Assembly (NCBI RefSeq): GCF_933775445.1
Contig: NC_065875.1
Location: 27,155,555-27,219,554 of the forward strand
Reading direction: 5' to 3'
DNA from: Argentina anserina
Taxonomy: Eukaryota; Streptophyta; Magnoliopsida; Rosales; Rosaceae
Length of the DNA stretch: 64,000 nt
Shown: in pieces, positions 39,069-48,655 of the stretch
Position numbering within the stretch: position 1 is the stretch's first letter
Layout of the letters: each line of letters begins with the position of its first letter
Notes under the pieces: generated by a model
The model's database searches: none
The model's input: only the letters and a program-made list of their open reading frames with translations
What the model was told of the DNA's origin: nothing
Position numbers and translations under genes: made by a program

Positions 39069-40763
39069 ACAAAAATACTGTGTGAGATCAGGTACGTGAG
39101 AATTAGTGAAAATTAATTATCTTCGAGTTAGTTTACTTTGGTAATTGTGTCGTAAATACTGACAGCTAGCTTTGTACTGTGCACCTTATCAGGCTTGTCT
39201 TTTGGTATACGTTGGTTTTCTGGTTTCAAATTTTAATGGAAAATTTTCTGACACAGAGTCTTGCATGGTCACATAGAGTGGACTGTGAAGGCAGTCATGA
39301 GCCATGACCTGGAGTACAAAATTTGGGTCTCATCTTTTTGTTTTTATATTATCAATCACATTTTCCTTTTTGTGGTTTTAACTTATACTTTGGCTGCCTG
39401 TACGGAGCTTCCAGAGTCACGAGTGATAGATCTTTCTCTCGAGTAAAGATTTTCTGTAGCTCGCTAAAGCTTCAACTTTCCATGAACGATTGTCAGAATA
39501 AAACCTACGTACATGTCATATCACAAAGACACAAAGCAAAACATAATTGATCGATCTACCCTTACTTTTTAACCTTTTCTCTTTGTTTTTTAACTACATC
39601 TGATAAGCTTGATTGATATTGTGCCACTAATGCATTAACCCTAATGAGTTTTCCAGAAAGGAAAAAAGAAAAACTGATGAGCTAGTTCTTAAAATTAATA
39701 TATATTGCTGTCTTTTTTCTTATATTAAGATAAATGTGAGATATTTCTATTACTGAGTTTGCTAATTATCAGGGAATTTGGCTAGTTTCAGTGAAGCCGG
39801 CTTATCCAAATGTTTATCTCTGCATTCGATCTGGATTAAGTTGGGTGCCATGAAGGGAATGAGGTTCTTCGGCGTGCTGTATATTTCGTGTTCTTATTCT
39901 TGTTCTTGTTTCTATTTTCTTTCTTTTTGAAACCTCATCAAGTGTTTAGGGCCGGGGGACTAATTTTCAGACATCAATTCTGGCTAGAACGTACTTGGTA
40001 GTTTTAAGGAACTGACTGGTAGACAATTTATCCTATTTCATGTTAAAAGCTCATTTTCGTAAGTATTAGCTAGCATTTATATAATTAGTGGTCACAACGA
40101 AACTCAACTCCATAGGTGCTTCACTAATGATCGAGCTTCGTATTTCATTTTCATGCAACCACTCGTTTTTCAAGAGGCGCTACCAAGTGGACACACATAT
40201 ATAGTTCGAACATTTAAATTAAACATCAAACACAAGGCTTCGTGATTTTAGATCGAGCTGCAGATAAACAAATCAAGTTCATGAAGGTAAAAAAATTGGA
40301 GATATATATATATAATGGAAAGAGGAAGAAAAAAGACATTAAATATATTTATTCTGACGTCTCGAAACCCGCACGAAATAAAGCGAGTTGAACCCGCACG
40401 ATTAGAAAGCAAGTCAATGACGGTTTAACCTGTCATGACCCATTTAATAATCGGGACAACCATGGGTCAACCCGCTAACACGAAATTAACCCACATGATA
40501 TGATTAATATTAAATCAAGCAAAAATTATAAATTAAATAAAACATACGCAACCAATTTTTTAAAAAAGTAGCATCATCTGTAATACGGTTTAAATAAATC
40601 TTTACTCATTTTGAACTATAATATAGGTAATAATATAAATTATTTTGTTATTTTGTTTAAATCTTTGTTTTAATTGTTTATTTTATGCAAAATTGCACAG
40701 TATATACATATTAAATGGGTTAAAGGAGTTGGAAACGGGTATCCGTAATAAGTAGGTTGAGTT
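39069..40763. other. 3' flank of the IDD5-like gene
   Basis: This is AT-rich sequence with the likely 3' untranslated region in the first few hundred bases. No other gene is supported. The second half grades into repetitive DNA. Confidence 0.55.
40365..40500. repeat. Degenerate dispersed repeat (ACCCGC-rich)
   Basis: The motifs AACCCGCACGA (twice) and CAACCCGCTAACACGA recur within 130 bp in otherwise AT-rich DNA. That is typical of decayed plant transposon ends built on hydroxyl-type ACCCG words. The family was not identified and no boundaries were found. Confidence 0.3.
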
Positions 40764-40989
40764 CACTACACCATTTTTACACTTCAACGACAACTAAATA
40801 ATGTCGTCACTACAATTGAAAGTTCGTCACTTTAAAGTCACAAAGGCAACAAACAATGACATTCGTTGCCCAAATACTTTAAGCGACGAACTTATGCTGA
40901 CAAGAATAAAATTTGTCGTCTTAAACACTCTTAGGTGACGAAATTTGTTTGCTTCCGTTGGTTTAAGTGTTTTTTTTCATCTACCACTT

Positions 40990-41205
40990 ATATGCCCAAT
41001 GGTAGAGCCCACTTCCGTAGTCTTTTTCGTGGGGCGGGATTGCCATATTCTAGACCCCGTGGTCATTTCCGACTACTGTCTCATATCCGTCGCTGAGGAA
41101 GATTTTCAGAAAGTGGCAATCAAAGGATATTTGTGCGGTTAAAGTCCACTTTTTAAGGTTTTATCGATGATCAGATGGCCAAACAACATTATTTCCATCC
41201 TAAAT
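40990..41205. repeat. Diverged direct repeat, copy A
   Basis: This is alignable by eye to copy B at 44720-44915 in the same orientation. Shared blocks include TATCCGTCGCTGAGGAA (A) against TATCCGTTGCTGAGGAA (B), and the downstream words GATCAGATGGCCAAAC / TATCAAACGGTCAAAT. The copies flank the solo LTR. They may be internal repeats of an older element. Confidence 0.65.
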
Positions 41206-42593
41206 TTTAACTGTGAACCATAATATACGTATATTTGACATCTAACGGTCAATTAGTCCAAAAGACTTACTTTGCTAATTGAAAACTTAAGTAGCCTCTT
41301 ATTGTAATAACCCTAAATTTCAAACAATATTAGTTGATTTGGATTCTATAAAATTGCGAATTTTATTTAAAACGAATGTGATTGTTTGCTTTACTACGAA
41401 ACGAAAACGGAAACGTTCTCAGAAACGTTTAATTAGAAAAACGTTACATTTCCGTGACGTATATATCGACTTTCATTCCGTCGCTCAATTGCAAAAACTT
41501 TCTTCACGAAAGTTGTAGAGCTCGGCGATACGAGTTCGTGAGTATGTGACACGTTCGAATCGGACGTCGGAGGTAAAAGTTATTAATGACGGAAGTTAGT
41601 TTCCGATTTTGAGAGGGGGTATAAAAGGAAATATTTTCAGTTAGGGTTTCCATAATTGGAAACCCTTTCGTTCCTCTCTCCCCCGCCTCCCTCGGTTCTC
41701 TCTCTCTCCCCGAAACCTTCTCTCTCTCTCAAGTCACTCTCCATCCCCGATCTCCGACCTCAGCCCTTCGTGGCTAGCACCGCCGCTCCCTACGGCCTCG
41801 CAAGATCCCCTGCACGCGACACCGAGCTTGCGGCGCCCTGCCTCGCCGTCGAGAGCTTCACTCGTTCCCCGAGTCTCCCTCTGCCTCGCGCCTCACTCTC
41901 TGCCTCCAAGCCGCCGTGACCTCCACCGCCATCTCCAGGGACATCGAGAGACCTTCAGCCGCCACCCACAAGCACCCCGTGCATCGTTTCGCCGCCAAGG
42001 AGCCGGATCGACGATTGAAGATCCTGCGAGAAGCTTGTCGACAACTCTATCGTTTCCAACGCGATTTGGACTCCGATCTAGGTAAGGTTGCGTTTAAATC
42101 ATGTTGAGATGTTGTGTGACGATTGTGTGATGATTTTGGGTTGAATCGGATGGTTTTTGGGAGGAAGATCGGAAGGGTAGGTGAGGGTTGAGCACCGCTG
42201 CCTTAGGCGGCGCGTGCGAGGGCGTGGGGTGGCCTGGAGGGGGCATGAGACAGAGGGAAGGAAGGAGGGAGGAAGGAGGATCATTTTGGGGCGGCGGTGG
42301 CGTGACACGCGCCGCGGGTGGCGTCGGCGAGTGCATCCCACGCGCAGCCTGCCGACGGGTGGCGCGTGTACCCCACGCACCGCCACGTGCGGCGGTGTGA
42401 CAGTGTTTTCCGATAGGGGGTATTTTGGTAATTTACTTAATTGTAAATGTAAATTTTATTTACTACGGTAAATGTAATTAAATTTTACCTTCGGTAAATG
42501 TAAATATAAATTACTTTCAATAAATGTAAAAAAGTAATTTGTAAAAGGTAATTAGTAAATTTTATTTACTGAAGTGTATTTACATTTAAATAG

Positions 42594-42765
42594 TACGTAT
42601 ACGTATAAAAATACGTATTAATATTTATACGTACATAAATACGTATTAATATTTATACGTACAGAAATACGTATATAATATTTATACGTACCGAAATATG
42701 TATATAGTATTTATACGTACAGAAATACGTATATAATACTTATACGTACAAAAATACGTATTAAT
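42594..42765. repeat. TACGTA-rich tandem repeat in the solo LTR
   Basis: Five or six degenerate units of about 32 bp occur here. Each unit contains two palindromic ATACGTAT/TATACGTA cores separated by AT-rich sequence. The array is a string of short inverted repeats. Confidence 0.8.
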
Positions 42766-43497
42766 GGTATATTTGTACAGTAACCGTGAATAGTAACAGT
42801 GAACAGTCACCCTGAACAGTAACTTTGTAAAACCGAAAATTGCTGAACAGTATCCGATTATTACTGTTTCGGCATTTAAAGGTTTACGAAACGATTCTAA
42901 ATGCTTTTCTTATCTTTTCAACGTGATCGTTAAATCGAGAAAATGAATTATCATCGGGAATTGTGGAATTACGCTCGAGTCGATAAGGTGAGTAAAATCT
43001 CACTTATTTACGAATCTACCCTTGCGGTGATTCAAGATTTTACAAGAGTTTTTAAGATTGAATTACGACACGTATACAATATAGTGGATTACATATATAT
43101 CGTATAAATGGTAATAAGTACATATATATATAGTTTGCTATATTATATACTGTTATGAATTCATTGGAATTGGTCATTTCGAATGACGAGAATTAAATAT
43201 TGAGCATGTGATTTAATTTTTGTACAATATGAGGTGTGATTATTGTACGTGGTTTTAACATGAGTTTGTTAAAATGTTTTGTCTTCGGACGAGTTTTGTC
43301 TTCGGAAGAGTTTTTGTCTTCGGACGTGTTTATGAAATATGACACGTATATGATATAATGGATTATATATATATTGTATAAATGGTAAATATGTACATAT
43401 ATATATAGTTTGCTATATAATATACTGTTATGATTTTATCGTGATTTATGTCATTTCGATGACGAGATTTAAATATCGAGCATGTGAATTTGATTTG

Positions 43498-43785
43498 TAC
43501 AATATGATGTGAGATTATTGTACGTGATTTTAACATTGAGATTGTTAAAATGTTGATTTGTCTTCGGACATGATTTTTGGTACAATATGATGTGAGATTA
43601 TTGTACGTGATTTTAACATTGAGATTGTTAAAATGTTGATTTGTCTTCGGACATGATTTTTGGTACAATATGATGTGAGATTATTGTACGTGATTTTAAC
43701 ATTGAGATTGTTAAAATGTTGATTGGTCTTCGGACGTGATTTGGTACAATATGATGTGAGATTATTGTACGTGTTTGGCAAGTCG
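43498..43785. repeat. 83-bp tandem repeat in the solo LTR
   Basis: The word TACAATATGATGTGAGATTA starts at 43498, 43581, 43664 and 43745, giving a period of 83 bp (81 for the last). A related unit near 43225 and a larger duplication (about 43070-43335 against 43339-43560) precede it. ORFs reading YNNLTSYCTK in this array are artefacts of the repeat. Confidence 0.9.
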
Positions 43786-44719
43786 GAACCTAGCCTTTGG
43801 CTGGGCGAAAGTTACGATACAGTTAGAGCTCTAGTATGTCTGCCTTAGTACTGCATGTGAGGTAACGGGTGGTTATCTGCTCATGGGTACTCAGATTGTT
43901 TTGGATGTTGGGTAGCGGGTGGCTATCCAATATCGGCGGTGTATTACGAGAGGGGTAACAGATGTGTACCAGCGTTCTTGGTACCCGCATTATAAATGCA
44001 TTTGGGTAACCAGAAGGGTTACTTAATTTCTCATGAGCGCTTCTTTTTCTTTGGGACAATCAGATGGGCCGTCCACTGACTCATGAGTGCATTTATATTT
44101 GTTTGATTTGTGGATTTTCGTATATATTAATATGCGAGTTATATATTTTCATTTTACTCATACGAGCTGTAAAGCTTACCGGGTTTGTGTTTACAATCCC
44201 GGTGCACCAATTCGATGGTGTAGTGGATAACTCCGCAGGTGTGGATTAGCGGAAATTGACGGACCGCTCAGAGGACTTGAAGTTATTTATCTCCAGCATG
44301 CGTGAGGATTTGGTGTGACTATCTTGTGAGGATTATACATTTCCAATTGATATAATGTTGAATTATATGTTTGGTTTGTAATAATTGGTTTTCTGAGTTG
44401 TATTGAGAACTCAGTGATGATCCGCTGTGCACGTTAAATGATTTCGATTTCATTGAGATTGTTTTGGTGTTCTAACGACTTTGAAATTTTGAGTTTTTAG
44501 GCTTGAAATTTTAGGGTCGTTACACTTATGTTGCATAACATTTGTACTCTGTCAATAAAGAAGTTGTTATTTCTTGAAGGTGCTATTTGGAGTTGACATC
44601 CGTTGGAAAAATTGACCTTTAGATGTGTTATGTACCTAGAATAATGTAGATGGTTAAAATTTGGACCGAAATGGGCGTCGTTTGGTTGTCCGATCGTTGA
44701 AAAAAACGAAAACACCGCT

Positions 44720-44915
44720 TACATGTCTTATGGATGGACCCCACTTACAGGGATTTTCGAGTGCCAAGGTTTCCATATTTTTGATCCCGTGCTCATTTTC
44801 TTCTACCGTCTCCTATCCGTTGCTGAGGAAAATTTTCGGAAGGCGACGGTCAAAGTCTATTTTTTCGGTTTTCTCGACTATCAAACGGTCAAATGACGTT
44901 ATTTTCATTTGGCAT
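44720..44915. repeat. Diverged direct repeat, copy B
   Basis: This is the partner of copy A at 40990-41205, in the same orientation, and lies just beyond the right end of the solo LTR. Identity is roughly two thirds by eye. Confidence 0.65.
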
Positions 44916-45210
44916 ATGAATGAATGTATTAGTGAATGAAATTCAGCAAATTTATATTTTGCATCTACGACTTCACCAAACAATATTGTACTGGCGATCA
45001 TATACTCATGAATGAATGTCTCATAAACATTGACATTAAAAATGTCACGAGATTGTGTTAAAATCAGTGATTATGTGAGTATTACTGAAGCGACGACAGT
45101 CTCGTCACCTTAGTCTGAAAGAAAGGCGCATACAAGTCTCCTCCCAAAATTTTGCGAATGAAATTTTTAAAAAGGCTTAAGCAACAAGATTGGATTATTT
45201 GCGTCGCTGG

Positions 45211-45514
45211 GCTTCATGGTATATCAGTCGAGAAACCCATACAGATCTCTTAACCCTAAACTGAACCCATACTCTCTCTCCTTCTCTGTCATTTCGCCGA
45301 CCAGACTACTCTCTCTCTTTCTCTCTAACTCTAAACCCACTGATCTTCAACGAGAGCCCTCTGCATATCACCTACTCTCTTTTTCTATACTCTTCGATTC
45401 AATCCCCCAAATCATTCCCAAATTCCCAAATTGCTGGAAACCCTAAATCAACCATCCACAAATATCTATACTATTTCTCTATATTCGTTTTTGACACTGT
45501 ATTGATATACATGA
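45211..45514. other. Pyrimidine-rich leader-like fragment
   Basis: This stretch is rich in CTCTCT and ends in CCCTAAATC-type sequence, like a plant 5' untranslated region, and is cut off by the next LTR unit. The 76-codon ORF in it has no recognised similarity. It may be a captured or decayed gene fragment. Confidence 0.3.
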
Positions 45515-45956
45515 TGTAATAACCCGAATTTTCGGGTTCAAATTATATGAATGCTTGGAAATTAATTAAACTTGGAAATTGAATAAATCACGACGATGTC
45601 AAAACGACACGGAATTGTCTTCGGAAATTTAAATTGGAAAAACGTTACATTTTGTGACTTGGAAGTTGACTTCAATTTTCGTCGTTCGTTTCTAAAAACT
45701 TCATTCACGGAAATTGTAGAGCACGTCAATACGAATACGTGGACAAGTCATGCGTTCTAATCGGACGTAGTATGTGAAACTGATTAGCGACGGAAATTAG
45801 TTTCTATATTTCGAAAAAGTATAAAAATGAGATTTTAGGGAATTAAGGTTTGCTAAAACAGAAACCCCTCTATCTCTCTCTCTCTCTCCTTCCCCCGCAG
45901 CCTTCCCTCTCTCTCGCCCCGACCCTTTCTCTCTCTCAAATCACCTCCGGCGATCT

Positions 45957-47556
45957 TGATATGAGCATTTTGTGCGACGTTCTTATCATGTTTTTACCTC
46001 AATTTGTATTTTGCTTAGCCCTTATTGTTGTACTATTGAGTCATTAAGTCGTAGTAAAAGTCTTGAGCGGTATTGGATGCATTTTTGTGCTTACATGAGT
46101 TAAAAACGCATAATTGGTTTAGAGTCCTAGTTTGACTAGGAATCCTTGTTAGGTTTTAAAACTAATTATCTCTTACTTATGATTTTATTTTCTTATTTTC
46201 AAATTGGATTGAAGAGAGATAATTAAAGAAAAAAAGGTGGAGCCAAGTCATGCAACAATTAAATAGAAAATGACCATTAAAGGCATAAAACATGACATGT
46301 TTTAGGGATTAAAGCATGACATGTTTTAGGGATTAAAACATGGCATGTTTTAAGGAATAAAACATGACATGTTTTAGAGATTAAAGCATGACATGTTTTA
46401 GGGAATAAAACATGGCATGATTTAAGAGATTATAGCATGACATTATTATAGGAAGAAAGAAGCAATTTCAAACCCTCAATCTTTCCTCTATATATACATG
46501 ACTTCACCTCTCAAATATCATGACTTCTCATTAGCATTCAAGAGCCAAAATTCTACCAAAACACTACCATAAACTTCCCTCACAAATTAGCCAAGCCATC
46601 CACCCCAAAACCATCATCATCTCCACCGAGTTTCACTTATTGCAGCTGTACCTCTAAGGTTCCTACAACATGTGATTCTCGCAATTCATCTCCATGGCTT
46701 CGTCTATTTTTGTTAATCTACAATTCTTTGTTTATGAAGATTGTAAGTTGTTGTTTATGTGAAAATATTGGTTTTGTATTTGTTTTAAAATTTTCAGATT
46801 GTATTTGATATTTTTTTAGACTAAACCGAATTTATGTTCTTATAATTATTGAAGTTTCTATTTCTATTGTTGTGTTCAAATCATCTTTCTCATACTTTTA
46901 GATAATTTTCAGATATGTGCATATCAATTTAGTGCTTGGATGCAGTCTCTAAGATTGTGTTTGAGTGCAAGATTCATCAACCATATTGACACAAATCGAA
47001 TCATGCCCTAAGTAAGTTCGGTTTGTGTTTATTAAAAGTGGTAAAAATTCTGGAAACTTGCATGTGAAACCATGGTGGGTGACGCCACACATGAAACATG
47101 TCTCCAACAAATATTTGGTGCTTAAATGTAATCTTGTTTAATTTATACTCTAAGTGTTATTGAATTCGATTGCATGCAAATTTAGATTAGGCCCTAAGTC
47201 AATCTAAATGTTAATTGAAATATTTCATTATTAGATGATCCCATAAGGCTCTAATTATATTGGTGTCTAAAAAGTATGTAATTGGTTGAATTAGAATGCA
47301 TGATAGGTTTAAACTTGTAATTATGTGGTGTAATAGTAAATTTTGGTTTAACTTTGTTAAAGAGAAGTCGATCATGTAAATAGTAATTTAGGTTTTATTT
47401 TAGTAGTTAATAATTAATCTCAAACCTCCCATTATTTGTTAACACTAAAAGTTTAGAATTCTATTCAATTCCCCGGAAAAAACGATCCCTGCTTATTTTA
47501 TACTAACGATGATTTTTACAGAGTTTATTATAAACGTTTTAATAAACGTTCTATCA
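45957..47556. mobile_element. Nested 1.6-kb LTR-like insertion
   Basis: Comparison of the two LTR copies shows that this stretch is extra in the second one. It starts TGATATGAGC and ends GTTCTATCA, so its ends are TGATA/TATCA, fitting an LTR. A TATA-like CTATATATA lies near 46489. The region close to the end (CCCCGGAAAAAACGATCCCTG) resembles the end of many plant Gypsy-type LTRs. No clear five-base target duplication was found, so the exact ends are approximate. Confidence 0.55.
46285..46450. repeat. 24-bp tandem repeat with palindromic cores
   Basis: About seven copies of a unit like AAAGCATGACATGTTTTAGGG with an AT spacer occur here. Each contains the near palindrome AAACATGACATGTTT. The copies alternate between ACATG and GCATG/GGCATG variants, indicating expansion by pairs of units. 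Confidence 0.85.
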
Positions 47557-48655
47557 ATTTGCGTCTCCGGCCTCCGTGACCCCCACCGCCAGCCCCACAG
47601 ACATCGCGCGGTCCTCAGCAGTGGCCCTTGAGCTCGAAACACCTCCCCTCGCCGCCGTGAAGCTCGCTCGACAACTTAAGGATTTTGCGATTCCACCGCC
47701 GTCCAAGCTTCGTCGCCGGCGAGACCAAAGAACGGGGACTAGCTCATCGTCGCCGATCCTCATCGCTGAAGCCATATGCAAGCAAATTGGAGCCAAATAG
47801 CGCCGTCACCTCACCCTTCACGAATTCAACTTTCGTCGGTATTCAAGCGTTTCTTGGTGACTTCCCGGCAGTTCTAGGTCCAATCTAGGTATGGAAATGC
47901 TTTAATTCGATTGATGTACATGTTGTGTGGAATTTGTGGTGGTTTTGTGAAGTTTTGGAGGAGGAGGACGAAGTGTTCGTGCCGCCGTCTGTGGCGGCGT
48001 GTGAGGGCGTGTGGAGTGGTGCAGGGGCGGCAGTAGGCCTTGGAAGGAGGATGAGAGGAAATGAGAGAGTTTGGAGCGGCGGTAGGCAAGCCACGAGCGC
48101 CGGTTTGGGCGACGCGTGAGCTCTACACGCTACAACTGTGGGTGGCGCGTGACCGCCACGTGCGGCGGCGCGTGAACAGTGATTCCGTGAACACCGTAAA
48201 AAGCTGAACAGTAAACATTAGTACATATTCGGCATTTGACGTTTTACGTAACGTTTCTAACCACTTTTTATACAACTAGGTGATCGACAAAACAAATGAA
48301 GGATTTACTTTTGGTATTGTGAAAATTACGTTTTGGAAAATAAGGTGAGTACATCTCACTATGACGAGTCTACCTTTAGCGGTGATTCATAATTACGCTT
48401 TATCTTAAAAGACTGAACTATGATATGTATATGATATAGTGGGTTGTGTAAGTGTATAAATAGTAAAAATGATACTTATATATGAGTTGCTACATTATAT
48501 ACTGTCATATTCATATTTGCAAATGAGTTTATTTATAATACTAATAATTATTTTATTTGAGTCATGTTAAAACGTTTTTCTGTATTCGGACGTGTTGGCA
48601 TATCGAAACATAGCTTTGACCGGGTGACAGTTATGATTCAGTTAGAGCGTAGTGG

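Larger units (their letters stand above)
41303..44524 (+). mobile_element. Solo LTR of a retrotransposon with target duplication
   Basis: The unit is 3222 bp long, starts TGTAATAACCCTAAATTTCA and ends TTTTAGGGTCGTTACA, so it has TG...CA ends within a 20-bp imperfect terminal inversion. It is flanked on both sides by the same five bases, CTTAT (41298-41302 and 44525-44529), the length expected for LTR integration. A TATA box (41620-41627), a CT-rich leader, and a candidate splice donor (about 42080) lie in the first third. No gag, pol or integrase coding was found, so this is a solo LTR or a non-autonomous LTR-like unit. It contains two tandem arrays. The orientation given follows the TATA box. 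The superfamily is not assigned. Confidence 0.75.
40764..45210. mobile_element. Possible old CACTA-like element split by a solo LTR
   Basis: At 40764 a CACTACACC end is followed by about 200 bp rich in short motifs of the GTGACGAA/GCGACGA type in both orientations (40790-40945). Similar GCGACGACAG...CTCGTCAC motifs recur at 45088-45112. This subterminal pattern is usual for CACTA transposons. A 3.2-kb LTR unit interrupts it. The opposite terminus and target duplication were not found, so both class and right boundary are tentative. Confidence 0.35.
45515..48655 (+). mobile_element. Second, truncated LTR copy of the same family
   Basis: This begins TGTAATAACCCGAATTTTCG, like the first LTR. 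It shares with it the block AAAAACGTTACATTT, the TATA region (45818-45825), the CT-rich leader, CCGTGACCCCCACCGCCA against CCGTGACCTCCACCGCCA, the GTGAACAG motifs, AATAAGGTGAGTA...CTCACT, and the GACAGTTATGATTCAGTTAGAG block. Similarity stops near 48655, before the equivalent of the 3' end, so the right end is missing. It is interrupted at 45957 by another insertion. Confidence 0.7.

Noticed and set aside
41656..42471. Several Pro/Arg-rich ORFs of 60-96 codons
   Set aside because: They lie in the GC-rich leader of the LTR. The reading frames are not kept in the second LTR copy.
43363..43781. ORFs with repeated YNNLTSYCTK peptides
   Set aside because: They arise from the 83-bp tandem repeat inside the solo LTR read on the opposite strand, and are not conserved in the other LTR copy.
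43498..43785. Regularly spaced repeats that could look like a CRISPR array
   Set aside because: The 83-bp units are contiguous and nearly identical throughout with no unique spacers, and the genome is eukaryotic.
41303..44524. Classification as a terminal-inverted-repeat DNA transposon because of the 20-bp inverted ends
   Set aside because: The five-base duplication and TG...CA ends fit an LTR better; hAT, Mutator and CACTA elements make 8, 9 and 3-base duplications.
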